Of a DNA stretch of 21,930 nt, positions 7,521-14,197 are shown in pieces (within the stretch, counting starts at the first letter, position 1; each line of letters begins with the position of its first letter). The notes below the pieces were generated by a model. The model had not been told where the DNA came from. It did no database searches and saw only the letters and a program-made list of their open reading frames with translations. Origin of the DNA: RGIG1959 sp045637645 (GTDB lineage: Bacteria > Bacillota > Clostridia > Oscillospirales > Acutalibacteraceae); NCBI GenBank assembly GCA_045637645.1, contig JAZTZV010000035.1:1-21930 (forward strand). The letters are read 5' to 3'. A program made the translations under genes and the position numbers.

Positions 7521-8364
7521 CGGCAAAGCGGTCAGCGCGGCGGTGCGCGCTGAAGTCGCCGCCGAAGTGGAACAACTGAAAGCAAAAGGCATCACGCCGG
7601 GTCTGGCGGTGATCATCGTCGGCGACGATCCCGCGTCGCGCGTGTATGTCAACAATAAGAAAAAAGCGTGCAGTGAAGTGGGCATGTATTCCGAGGAATT
7701 CGCACTTCCCGCGGACACGACCCAAGAAGAATTGCTCGCGCTTGTTGCGAGCCTCAACGGCCGAAGCGACATCAACGGCATCCTTTGCCAACTCCCGCTT
7801 CCCAAAGGCTTGTCCGACAAAGACGTCATCGAAGCGATTTCTCCGGTCAAAGACGTCGACGCGTTCCATGCCAAAAACGTCGGCAACATCATGATCGGCG
7901 ATTACAGCTTTTTGCCCTGCACCCCTGCGGGCGTGATGGAGCTCCTTCACCGCGCCGGTGTCGAAGTGGCGGGCAAGCGTTGCGTCGTGATCGGTCGAAG
8001 CAACATCGTCGGCAAACCGATGGCGATGCTTCTCTTGCACGAAAACGGCACGGTGACCGTGTGTCATTCCCGTACTCAAGATTTGGCGGCGATCTGCCGT
8101 GAAGCGGACATCTTGGTTGCGGCGGTCGGCAAGGCGAAATTCGTCACTGCCGATATGGTCAAACCCGGTGCGGCGGTCATCGACGTGGGCATGAACCGCG
8201 ACGAAAACGGCAAGCTCTGCGGCGACGTGGATTATGCGGCGGTCGAACCGATCGCGGGTTACATCACGCCCGTTCCCGGCGGTGTCGGCCCGATGACGAT
8301 CGCGATGCTGATGAAAAACACCCTCATGGCGGCGAAGATCCAAAACGCCCTTTTGATGGATTGA
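7504..8364 (+). CDS. folD: Bifunctional methylenetetrahydrofolate dehydrogenase / methenyltetrahydrofolate cyclohydrolase
   Basis: Interconverts 5,10-methylene-, 5,10-methenyl- and 10-formyl-tetrahydrofolate with NADP in one-carbon metabolism. 286 residues, the normal FolD length. The catalytic YVNNKKKAC stretch is at 48-56 (Tyr48, Lys52). GILCQLPLPKG and the DVDAF region follow, then the cofactor loop VVIGRSNIVGKP and the C-terminal signature PVPGGVGPMT. All key residues are present. Several in-frame ATGs exist upstream inside lgt. 7504 is preferred because GGAGG lies about nine bases before it and the protein then begins with the canonical MATIIDGK. It overlaps lgt by 17 bases and ends the operon at a strong terminator. 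Confidence 0.96.
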   Translation: MATIIDGKAVSAAVRAEVAAEVEQLKAKGITPGLAVIIVGDDPASRVYVNNKKKACSEVGMYSEEFALPADTTQEELLALVASLNGRSDINGILCQLPLPKGLSDKDVIEAISPVKDVDAFHAKNVGNIMIGDYSFLPCTPAGVMELLHRAGVEVAGKRCVVIGRSNIVGKPMAMLLLHENGTVTVCHSRTQDLAAICREADILVAAVGKAKFVTADMVKPGAAVIDVGMNRDENGKLCGDVDYAAVEPIAGYITPVPGGVGPMTIAMLMKNTLMAAKIQNALLMD

Positions 8365-8374
8365 TAAAAACGGC

Positions 8375-8410
8375 TATACCCCCGAAGCAATGCTTCGGGG
8401 GTATATTTTT
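8375..8410 (+). terminator. Intrinsic terminator of the yfmF-folD operon
   Basis: TATACCCCCGAAGC (8375-8388) pairs perfectly with GCTTCGGGGGTATA (8392-8405) around AAT, followed by TTTTT (8406-8410). It lies 10 bases after the folD stop. Its 3' arm and T-tract coincide with the predicted -35 element of the cwlD promoter. Confidence 0.92.
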
Positions 8411-8429
8411 GTTTGCCTGCTCATACAAT
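8400..8429 (+). promoter_or_regulatory. Predicted sigma-E (mother-cell sporulation) promoter of cwlD-bofA
   Basis: GGTATATT (8400-8407) matches the B. subtilis sigma-E -35 consensus GKCATATT at 7 of 8 positions. CATACAAT (8422-8429) matches the -10 consensus CATACAMT perfectly. The spacer is 14 bases, inside the known sigma-E range. The -10 box is 22 bases before the GTG start of cwlD. In B. subtilis both cwlD and bofA are expressed in the mother cell under sigma-E, which agrees. No good sigma-A pair with correct spacing is seen here. Confidence 0.72.
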
Positions 8430-8451
8430 GCCTCAAATGAGGTGATGTGCG

Positions 8452-9156
8452 GTGAAACGGTGGATGGGGATCGTGCTGACGTGCGTGGTGTGCGCGTCGT
8501 TGCTGTCGGCGGCGACGTATGAAGTGGTGCGGCAAGCCGCCACACAGCCTGTGGCGGCGGTGCGTCCGCGCGTGACGGTGGACGCGGGTCACGGCGGATT
8601 TGACGGTGGTGCCCAAGCGCCGGACGGCACGTGCGAAAAGGATTTGAATTTGGCGATTGCCCGTCCGCTCGGGATGATGCTGACGCTGTGCGGTTTTGAG
8701 GTGACGATGACGCGTACGGATGACTCGGCGCTCAACGACAGCGGCGATACGATCCGCACGAAAAAAGTCAGCGATATGAACGCGCGCTTGGCATTGTATG
8801 AGCAGGCACAACTGAACATTGCGATCCATCAAAACATGTTTTCGGTCGCGAAATATCACGGCGCGCAGGTGTTTTATTCGGAAAACAATCCGTTTTCAAA
8901 ACAGCTCGCTTCCTGCGTGCGCGAGGAGATCGTGCGTTCGCTTCAACCCGATAACACGCGCGAACTGAAAAGCGGCAACCGCGACATTTTCCTGCTCTAT
9001 AAAACGACAAAGCCGACGGTGCTTGTTGAGTGCGGCTTTTTGTCGAACGCGGAGGAATTGGCGTTGCTCAAAGATGAACGTTATCAGCAACAAACGGCGT
9101 TCGCGATTGCGTGCGGTGCGGCGCGGTATTGGGCGGAAAGGGGGAACGGCACGTGA
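8452..9156 (+). CDS. cwlD: N-acetylmuramoyl-L-alanine amidase CwlD (spore cortex)
   Basis: Zinc amidase (Amidase_3) that removes peptide side chains from muramic acid during cortex synthesis, the first step to muramic-delta-lactam, which germination lytic enzymes need. 234 residues. An N-terminal signal or membrane segment (about 5-22) would place it at the outer forespore membrane side. Zinc ligands are His47 (VDAGHGG), Glu62 (TCEKDLNL) and His126 (AIHQN); the catalytic Glu193 is in VLVECGFLSN. Length and layout match CwlD rather than the larger vegetative amidases. The GTG at 8452 follows GAGGTGAT with about eight bases spacing. It overlaps the bofA-like gene in GTGA and lies behind a predicted sigma-E promoter, which supports the sporulation role. 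Confidence 0.9.
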   Translation: MKRWMGIVLTCVVCASLLSAATYEVVRQAATQPVAAVRPRVTVDAGHGGFDGGAQAPDGTCEKDLNLAIARPLGMMLTLCGFEVTMTRTDDSALNDSGDTIRTKKVSDMNARLALYEQAQLNIAIHQNMFSVAKYHGAQVFYSENNPFSKQLASCVREEIVRSLQPDNTRELKSGNRDIFLLYKTTKPTVLVECGFLSNAEELALLKDERYQQQTAFAIACGAARYWAERGNGT

Positions 9157-9413
9157 CGACGTGGTTGTGGATCGTCGGAAGTGTGATTGTTGTCGCGGTG
9201 CTTATCGGCGCGGTGTTGACCAAAAAGCCGATTCGCTCACTGACGGGAAGTGCCGTGCAAGGGCTTTGCGCGTTGGCGGCGGTGAATGTCGCGAGTGCAT
9301 TCAGCGGCGTCTCTCTCGGTGTGACAACCTTTTCGGTGCTTGTTTGCACGGTGCTCGGCATCCCCGGCGTCGCTACGCTGTTGGTGCTGCAGGTACTTTT
9401 GGGCGGATTATAA
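9153..9413 (+). CDS. bofA: Pro-sigma-K processing inhibitor BofA family protein
   Basis: 86-residue membrane protein. Two hydrophobic segments (about 4-21 and 34-85, the latter probably two passes) surround a short basic stretch TKKPIR. The C-terminal VLGIPGVATLLVLQVLLGGL is the hallmark of BofA, in which a GIPG turn precedes the last hydrophobic helix. BofA holds the SpoIVFB intramembrane protease inactive in the outer forespore membrane until SpoIVB signals. The start is GTG at 9153, with AAGGGGG upstream and a four-base overlap with the cwlD stop; an upstream ATG at 9111 lies within cwlD and lacks a binding site. Co-transcription with cwlD in the mother cell is expected. Assignment rests on the C-terminal motif, size and context. 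Confidence 0.8.
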   Translation: MTTWLWIVGSVIVVAVLIGAVLTKKPIRSLTGSAVQGLCALAAVNVASAFSGVSLGVTTFSVLVCTVLGIPGVATLLVLQVLLGGL

Positions 9414-9414
9414 C

Positions 9415-9450
9415 AAAAAAAGACTGTTGCGACCGCAACAGTCTTTTTTT
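9415..9450. terminator. Bidirectional intrinsic terminator between bofA and the P-type ATPase gene
   Basis: AAAAAAA, then GACTGTTGC (9422-9430) paired with GCAACAGTC (9435-9443) around GACC, then TTTTTTT (9444-9450). The A-tract and T-tract let it stop the plus-strand cwlD-bofA transcript and the minus-strand ATPase transcript, whose genes converge here only 39 bases apart. Confidence 0.94.
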
Positions 9451-9452
9451 GT

Positions 9453-11831
9453 TTATGTCCAAATGCGTTTTGCCAATTTGCAAAGCAGATAATCGAGCGG
9501 GAAACCGATCAACGCGAGTGCGACGATCACGGCGAGCATCGGCGCGGTGGGGATAACAAACACGATCTCCATCGCAAATCCGAGCATCGCAAACAACGTC
9601 GGCAACGCGTTCGCCAGAAGCACCGCGCTCGCGAAAAATCCGACCGTCATCAGTGTCCACAAAATGCGGCGCGCGATCGTGAACGGACGGCACACGCGAT
9701 ACAGTTGCACAAGCCATGCAAAACCCGTTAAGTAAATGCACATCGTGGACGATTGCTCGGGAGACAGCGACAACAGCGGCGCGACGGCGAGTTGCGTCAA
9801 TAGAATGTACAGCGTGATCAGTACAGCACTCGGCACGGAACTGCTGAGCACCGTGTGCAAAAATTTGCCTTTGATGCGTTCGCGACTCGGTTCGAGCGTC
9901 AAGAAAAATCCCGGGATCGATTCCGCAAATACGCCGACAAGTGTGAGTTGAAGCGGCTCAAACGGATACGCCATCGGCAACAGGATCGCGCACAACGTCA
10001 CAAGGAACGACATGACCGTCTTGACCAAAAACAGCGATGCGGTGCGGGTGATGTTGTTGACGACGCGGCGACCTTCCATAAGTGCCACAGGCAATGCGGC
10101 GAAATCGGAATCAAGCAAAACCAGTTGCGCCACTTGCTTGGCGGCGTCGCTTCCCGCCGCCATCGCCACCGAACAGTCCGCTTCTTTGAGGGCGGGAACG
10201 TCGTTGACGCCGTCGCCCGTCATCGCAACGGTGTGACCCTGTTCTTTGAACAGTCGCACAAGCTCGCGCTTTTGCTCGGGCTTGACACGTCCGAACACCA
10301 CATACTGTTGTGCCGCTTCGCGCAGTTCCTCGATTGTGGTGAGGGTGGAGGCGTCCACGGCGCGGTCGGCGTTTCGAAGTCCCGCTTTGGCGGCGATCGC
10401 CGCCACCGTGTCGGGATGATCGCCCGAAATGACACGCAAAGTCACGGCTTCGTTTTGGAAATAGTTCAAAATCTCGTGCGCGTTGTCGCGAAGTTCATCT
10501 TCCAGCACGATCGCGGCGAGCGGGATCAATCCGTCGCACGCTTCGTTCGGTGTGTCCGATTTGCTGAACGCGGCGAGCAAAATACGTTTGCCGCTTGCGG
10601 CGAGCGTTTTTAATTCGGCGGGCATCTCCGCTTGCGGCAACAAGCGGTCAAAACCGCCGAAATAGATCGAGCCGACATTTCGGAATCCGACGGCACTCCA
10701 CTTCCGTTGCGACGAAAACGGCACGATGTCGGTAACAGAAAACGTGTCGGTTTTCTCGTGTGTGTCGTAAAATTTACGCACGGCCTGCGCGGTGGCGTTT
10801 GTGTCGCCGATGGCGCGAATGGCGGCGGCGAGCAGAACGTCACGCTCCTCGTCGGAGAACCGATCGGACAGTGCTGTTGTACTGCTGACGGTCATCGTGC
10901 CTTTGGTAATGGTGCCTGTTTTATCCAGACAAATGAGCGACACGCGCGACAGCGCCTCGATGCAATACAAATCCTGCACCATCGTCTTTTTTTGAGCCAA
11001 TTTGATGACACCCACCATCAACGACACGGTCGTCAGCAGGATCAAGCCTTGCGGCATCATACCGATGAGTGCCGCGGCGGAGGTGGTGACGGTTTCTTGA
11101 AGTTCAAAGGTGCCTTCGATCCAATCGCGCAGGATCAGCAACGCCGCAAAGGGGATCATAAAAATGCCCGTGAAGCGGATGATTTTGTTGATAGAGGCCA
11201 ACAGTTGCGAACGAGAACGGCTGTATTTTTTGGCTTCGGCGGTCAGCTTGGCGGCATAGGCTTGCTCACCGACGCGCGTGGCGATCGCTTCGCAATGTCC
11301 GCTGACGACATAACTTCCCGACAGCAATTCGTCGCCCGCTTGTTTGAGGATCGCGTCGGGTTCGCCTGTGAGAAGCGATTCGTTGACCTCGACGGTGCCG
11401 CTTTGTATTGTTGCGTCAACACCGATTTGATCGCCGCTTTGAAGAAGCAGGCGGTCGTCCTCGACCAACTCGGACAAGGCGACGGCGATGTTGTTGCCGT
11501 CGCGCCGCACATGCGCTTTTGCCGCGTGAAGGAGCGACAATTTTTCGAGCGTGTGTTTGGTGCGGAGTTCTTGTACGATGCCGATGGCGGTGTTTGACAG
11601 CACAACACCGAAGAACAAAATGTTATGGTACGATCCGACCGCGATCAGCGCGGCGGCTATGATCGTGTTAACCAGATTGAACACCGTGAAGATGTTGTCA
11701 AATAAAATGCGCGACAGTGGTTTGGAAACCGCGGTTTTTACAAAATTCGAACGACCGCTTCGGCGGCGCTCGAGCACCTCCTCAGCGGTCAATCCTTGTA
11801 CATTATGAGGATGATTATTGATAAGAAACAC
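9453..11831 (-). CDS. P-type cation-transporting ATPase (HAD-IC family, CtpE-like)
   Basis: Integral membrane ion pump energised by ATP. Positions use the longest form (start 11855, 800 residues). The actuator loop TGEP is at 163-166, the phosphorylated Asp is in DKTGT (311-315), and the hinge motif TGDGVNDVPALK is at 546-557. There are about ten membrane segments and no N-terminal metal-binding domain, so it is not a copper/zinc P1B pump. It resembles the CtpE-like group linked to calcium or other cations; the ion is uncertain. Membrane segment 4 reads MMPQGL where Ca-ATPases have PEGL, so a metal-binding Glu is replaced by Gln269. Starts: GTG 11855 overlaps the preceding gene and has no binding site. 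GTG 11831 lies four bases after that gene's stop, with a weak GGA upstream, and is preferred. It is last in a three-gene operon ending at the bidirectional terminator. Confidence 0.88.
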   Translation of the reverse strand: MFLINNHPHNVQGLTAEEVLERRRSGRSNFVKTAVSKPLSRILFDNIFTVFNLVNTIIAAALIAVGSYHNILFFGVVLSNTAIGIVQELRTKHTLEKLSLLHAAKAHVRRDGNNIAVALSELVEDDRLLLQSGDQIGVDATIQSGTVEVNESLLTGEPDAILKQAGDELLSGSYVVSGHCEAIATRVGEQAYAAKLTAEAKKYSRSRSQLLASINKIIRFTGIFMIPFAALLILRDWIEGTFELQETVTTSAAALIGMMPQGLILLTTVSLMVGVIKLAQKKTMVQDLYCIEALSRVSLICLDKTGTITKGTMTVSSTTALSDRFSDEERDVLLAAAIRAIGDTNATAQAVRKFYDTHEKTDTFSVTDIVPFSSQRKWSAVGFRNVGSIYFGGFDRLLPQAEMPAELKTLAASGKRILLAAFSKSDTPNEACDGLIPLAAIVLEDELRDNAHEILNYFQNEAVTLRVISGDHPDTVAAIAAKAGLRNADRAVDASTLTTIEELREAAQQYVVFGRVKPEQKRELVRLFKEQGHTVAMTGDGVNDVPALKEADCSVAMAAGSDAAKQVAQLVLLDSDFAALPVALMEGRRVVNNITRTASLFLVKTVMSFLVTLCAILLPMAYPFEPLQLTLVGVFAESIPGFFLTLEPSRERIKGKFLHTVLSSSVPSAVLITLYILLTQLAVAPLLSLSPEQSSTMCIYLTGFAWLVQLYRVCRPFTIARRILWTLMTVGFFASAVLLANALPTLFAMLGFAMEIVFVIPTAPMLAVIVALALIGFPLDYLLCKLAKRIWT

Positions 11832-11835
11832 CTTC

Positions 11836-12258
11836 TTATTCCGATTTGACGGCACGCACCGTCAACGACAAAATACGCTTGCCGGTCGCTTCCTTGCCTT
11901 GAAGCGTCGTTTGTCCGCCGCAAACCGAGCAAAGCGCGCGCTCTTTTTGGTCGTCTTTGATGGCGAGAGACAGCACCAAATTCTTGCGTTCTGCAATGCA
12001 GGCGCGTTGCGGATTGCTCAAAATTTCGACGTGTCCGCAATCGCAGGGCGTGGCGGGGATCGCCTTTTCTTTTTCTTTGCCGAGCATCAGCTTGTATAAA
12101 CGTGGGCAATACATCCAGTCGTTTTGTGCCAAACGGTCGGTGGTGCTGACAAAATGATCCTCGACAAGCGACAGCGAGCAAACACCGTGCGACATGTAAT
12201 AGCAATTGTTGTTGGTCAGTTGAATGGTGGCTTCAATGGTGCCTTTCACCGTATTCAT
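11836..12258 (-). CDS. Conserved-looking cysteine-rich protein of unknown function
   Basis: 140 residues, not recognised. It has no signal peptide or membrane segment, so it is probably cytoplasmic. It has eight cysteines: C19, C27, C51, C72, C74, C87, C110 and C113. The pairs CDCGH (72-76) and CSVCGG (110-115) look like two halves of a zinc ribbon, separated by a charged segment. It is tightly placed in an operon: its ATG at 12258 overlaps the SLOG gene stop by four bases with AAGGAG about ten bases upstream, and the P-type ATPase follows almost at once. The coupling supports it as a real gene. A metal-binding or redox-sensing partner for the pump is possible but is only a guess from context. 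Confidence 0.72.
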   Translation of the reverse strand: MNTVKGTIEATIQLTNNNCYYMSHGVCSLSLVEDHFVSTTDRLAQNDWMYCPRLYKLMLGKEKEKAIPATPCDCGHVEILSNPQRACIAERKNLVLSLAIKDDQKERALCSVCGGQTTLQGKEATGKRILSLTVRAVKSE

Positions 12259-12611
12259 AAATGTTCGTCTCCTTCAAGCGGGATGTAGATCACGCGCTTG
12301 CCTTTCTTTAAGCATTCCGCGATCACATATTTCGTTCCGGCGGATTCGCCGTCCCAAAATGCGAGCACCATGTCGGCTCGCTCAATGATGCGATCGTTTC
12401 GAACGAGCGGCGCGCGCTTGCCGTAGCGATCGTAATCGGGTACATATTCACAAAATGGGATCCCCAACTGCGCAGCAACGGCTTTCGCCGCTTGATCCAC
12501 GCCTTTGGCACCGCCGCTGACGATCTCGCTTGTGTACGGCGGCAATGCGTCGCGGATCTGCGCTTCGATGCGTTCGCCGACCTCGCGGCTTCCGATCACG
12601 GCAACGCGCAC
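12255..12611 (-). CDS. SLOG-family protein (DUF2493/YpsA-like Rossmann fold)
   Basis: 118 residues forming one SLOG/LOG-type Rossmann domain, a fold that binds nucleotides or nucleotide-derived ligands. VIGSRE is at 5-10, the glycine-rich loop SGGAKGVDQAA at 32-42, RNDRII at 71-76, and FWDGESAGTKYVI at 85-97 with the conserved W-D-G...GT pattern. KRAPLVRN fits the small clostridial members of the family. No catalytic function is established for these short proteins; SLOG relatives include DprA, lysine decarboxylase-like LOG and TIR-associated sensors. The start is GTG at 12611, with AAAGGAGGG seven bases upstream. It is first in the operon with the cysteine-rich protein and the P-type ATPase, which raises the idea of ligand-linked control of ion transport. 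Confidence 0.8.
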   Translation of the reverse strand: MRVAVIGSREVGERIEAQIRDALPPYTSEIVSGGAKGVDQAAKAVAAQLGIPFCEYVPDYDRYGKRAPLVRNDRIIERADMVLAFWDGESAGTKYVIAECLKKGKRVIYIPLEGDEHL

Positions 12612-12641
12612 GGGAAATCCCTCCTTTCGGTGTATATGTTC

Positions 12642-12670
12642 ATATTACCCCATATTTTCAAAAATTACAA
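12642..12670 (-). promoter_or_regulatory. Possible promoter of the SLOG - Cys-rich - ATPase operon
   Basis: Minus-strand TTGTAA (12665-12670), 17-base spacer, TAATAT (12642-12647), 30 bases before the GTG start. Each box matches the sigma-A consensus at four of six positions, in an AT-rich gap, so this is moderate evidence. An alternative -35 TTGAAA lies nearby without a good -10. Confidence 0.45.
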
Positions 12671-12695
12671 TGCACAAAATCAAAAATTTCGGAAT

Positions 12696-12724
12696 GCATA
12701 GGACTTTTGTTCTGCGGAATAGTA
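12696..12724 (+). promoter_or_regulatory. Possible forespore (sigma-G/sigma-F) promoter of spoIVB
   Basis: GCATA (12696-12700) fits the sigma-G/-F -35 pattern (GHATR / GYWTA). After 17 bases comes AATAGTA (12718-12724), which matches the sigma-G -10 pattern CATHHTA at five of seven positions. The overlapping GGAATAGTA is a partial sigma-F match. It lies 21 bases before the spoIVB ATG. B. subtilis spoIVB is forespore-expressed, which supports the reading; the -10 mismatches keep it tentative. Confidence 0.4.
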
Positions 12725-12745
12725 AAATTGAAGGAGTGATGCACA

Positions 12746-13966
12746 ATGAAATGGATATTTCGTGTGACGGCGGCGGTGATGGTGCCGTTTTGTTTGGCGG
12801 CGATGCTCGGTGTGGCGTGGGTGGATCATGCGGCACCGTCCGCGTTCACGGTGGAAGAGGGAACGCGTTTGAGCTTACCGACGGAATTGGTGACGGTGCG
12901 CGAATGCGGCGCATGGGAAACGCAAGCGCAAAGCGGCGGGACATACGAAGCGGCGTTGTCGTTTCTTGGGGTATTTCCCGTGCGGGAGGTGACGGTGTCG
13001 TCTCACGAACGATGTGAAGTGGCGGTGTGCGGCGTGCCGTTCGGCATCAAAATGTTCACCCAAGGCGTGCTCGTGGTCGGCTTAAGTGATGTGGATACGC
13101 GAAGCGGATCAAAAAGCCCCGCGCGTCAAGCAGGGCTCCGTGTGGGGGACAGTATTTTGAGCATTGACGGCGAAGAGGTGTCTACCATTGCGCAAGTGGC
13201 ACGGATCGTAGAGGACAGCAAAGGAACGGCGCTCACGTTACGCGTGCGACGGCAACAGTTGGAATTTGATGTAACCTTGACACCGCTCGCATCGGTCAGT
13301 GAGAAATGTCTTAAAGCCGGTATGTGGATTCGCGACAGTGCGGCGGGGATCGGCACGTTGACGTTTTATGATATGGAGAGCGGAGTGTTTGCGGGACTCG
13401 GGCATCCCGTCAACGATGCCGACACGGGCGAGCGAGTACCGATCTCGTCGGGTGAGATTGTTCCCGCGACGATTTTCGGTGTCAACAAAGGGCAAGTCGG
13501 TGCACCCGGCGAACTGCTCGGTAGTTTTGAAAGCGGATCGTGGGGTGTGCTGACGACCAATGTGGACACAGGACTTTACGGCACGCTCGGTGAGCAGCCC
13601 GATGCATGGGCGACTCTGCCGATCGCGTATAAACAAGAGGTCGTTCCCGGCAAAGCGCAACTCATCACAACGATTGCGGGAGATCGCCCCGTGGTGTATA
13701 CGGTTGAGATCGAAAGCGTCGATTACCGTGATGGCATCGCCACGCAAAACATGGTGATTCGTGTGACGGATGAGGTGTTGCTCGAAGCAACGGGTGGTGT
13801 GCTGTGCGGCATGAGCGGCAGTCCGATCGTGCAAAACGGCAAGCTGGTCGGCGCGATGACGCACGTGTTTGTCAGCGATCCCGAGCGGGGCTATGCGATC
13901 TTTGCGGAAAATATGCTGGAAACCGCCGACGGTCTGACAAAACCGATGGTACAGGATGCGGCGTAA
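12746..13966 (+). CDS. spoIVB: SpoIVB serine peptidase (S55), forespore signal for sigma-K activation
   Basis: Protease secreted from the forespore into the intermembrane space, where it cleaves SpoIVFA and starts pro-sigma-K processing. 406 residues against about 426 in B. subtilis. An N-terminal membrane segment is at about 5-26. A PDZ domain (about 105-180) includes RVGDSILSIDGEEV, and the S55 domain follows. The catalytic set is visible: His220 in FAGLGHP, Asp342 in VTDEVLL and Ser357 in GMSGSP. The Asp-Ser distance of 15 residues equals that in B. subtilis SpoIVB (363/378). The ATG at 12746 has AAGGAGTGAT about seven bases upstream. It is a single-gene unit followed by a terminator. The gene that normally follows it, spo0A, is not here. 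Confidence 0.94.
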   Translation: MKWIFRVTAAVMVPFCLAAMLGVAWVDHAAPSAFTVEEGTRLSLPTELVTVRECGAWETQAQSGGTYEAALSFLGVFPVREVTVSSHERCEVAVCGVPFGIKMFTQGVLVVGLSDVDTRSGSKSPARQAGLRVGDSILSIDGEEVSTIAQVARIVEDSKGTALTLRVRRQQLEFDVTLTPLASVSEKCLKAGMWIRDSAAGIGTLTFYDMESGVFAGLGHPVNDADTGERVPISSGEIVPATIFGVNKGQVGAPGELLGSFESGSWGVLTTNVDTGLYGTLGEQPDAWATLPIAYKQEVVPGKAQLITTIAGDRPVVYTVEIESVDYRDGIATQNMVIRVTDEVLLEATGGVLCGMSGSPIVQNGKLVGAMTHVFVSDPERGYAIFAENMLETADGLTKPMVQDAA

Positions 13967-13967
13967 T

Positions 13968-14021
13968 AAAAGTAATGGGCGGTGACACCTTTAAGTGGGG
14001 AGTTACCGCTCTTTACTTTTT
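13968..14021 (+). terminator. Probable intrinsic terminator of spoIVB
   Basis: AAAAGTAA (13968-13975) pairs with TTACTTTT (14013-14020), and the inner GGCGGTGA (13978-13985) pairs with TTACCGCT (14003-14010) using two G-U pairs. The two helices are separated by a two-base internal loop on each side. The hairpin ends in a T-tract (14017-14021). It starts directly after the spoIVB stop. It is less regular than the other terminators in the window. Confidence 0.65.
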
Positions 14022-14074
14022 GCGGAAGCCGTGTAAAAAGAAACGCGAAATCTGCAAAAAAGTTCACGATTTGC

Positions 14075-14103
14075 TTGAAAAGCTTGACGAATGGTGCTAT
14101 ACT
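14075..14103 (+). promoter_or_regulatory. Promoter of the glycan locus
   Basis: TTGAAA (14075-14080), 17-base spacer, TATACT (14098-14103) with an extended TGC just upstream. It would give an untranslated leader of about 85-90 bases before the first glycosyltransferase start. I see no clear riboswitch or attenuator in that leader. Confidence 0.72.
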
Positions 14104-14197
14104 GTACTATGTGTAAAAATGGGCATTTTGGGTATTTCTGTAAAATTGCAGCAACAGTTGAATGCTTAAAACAACTTTTGGAAAGGAGATGATCGAT

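Noticed and set aside
12505..13017. 170-codon plus-strand frame across the spoIVB start
   Set aside because: Glycine/arginine-rich, out of frame with spoIVB and antisense to the SLOG gene; no binding site.
14162..14164. ATG start for the GT2 glycosyltransferase
   Set aside because: No Shine-Dalgarno upstream, and it would add residues before the conserved N-terminus; TTG at 14198 is better placed.
14104..14197. Leader of the glycan operon as a possible riboswitch or attenuator
   Set aside because: I find only short AT-rich complementarities, no conserved aptamer pattern and no terminator hairpin.
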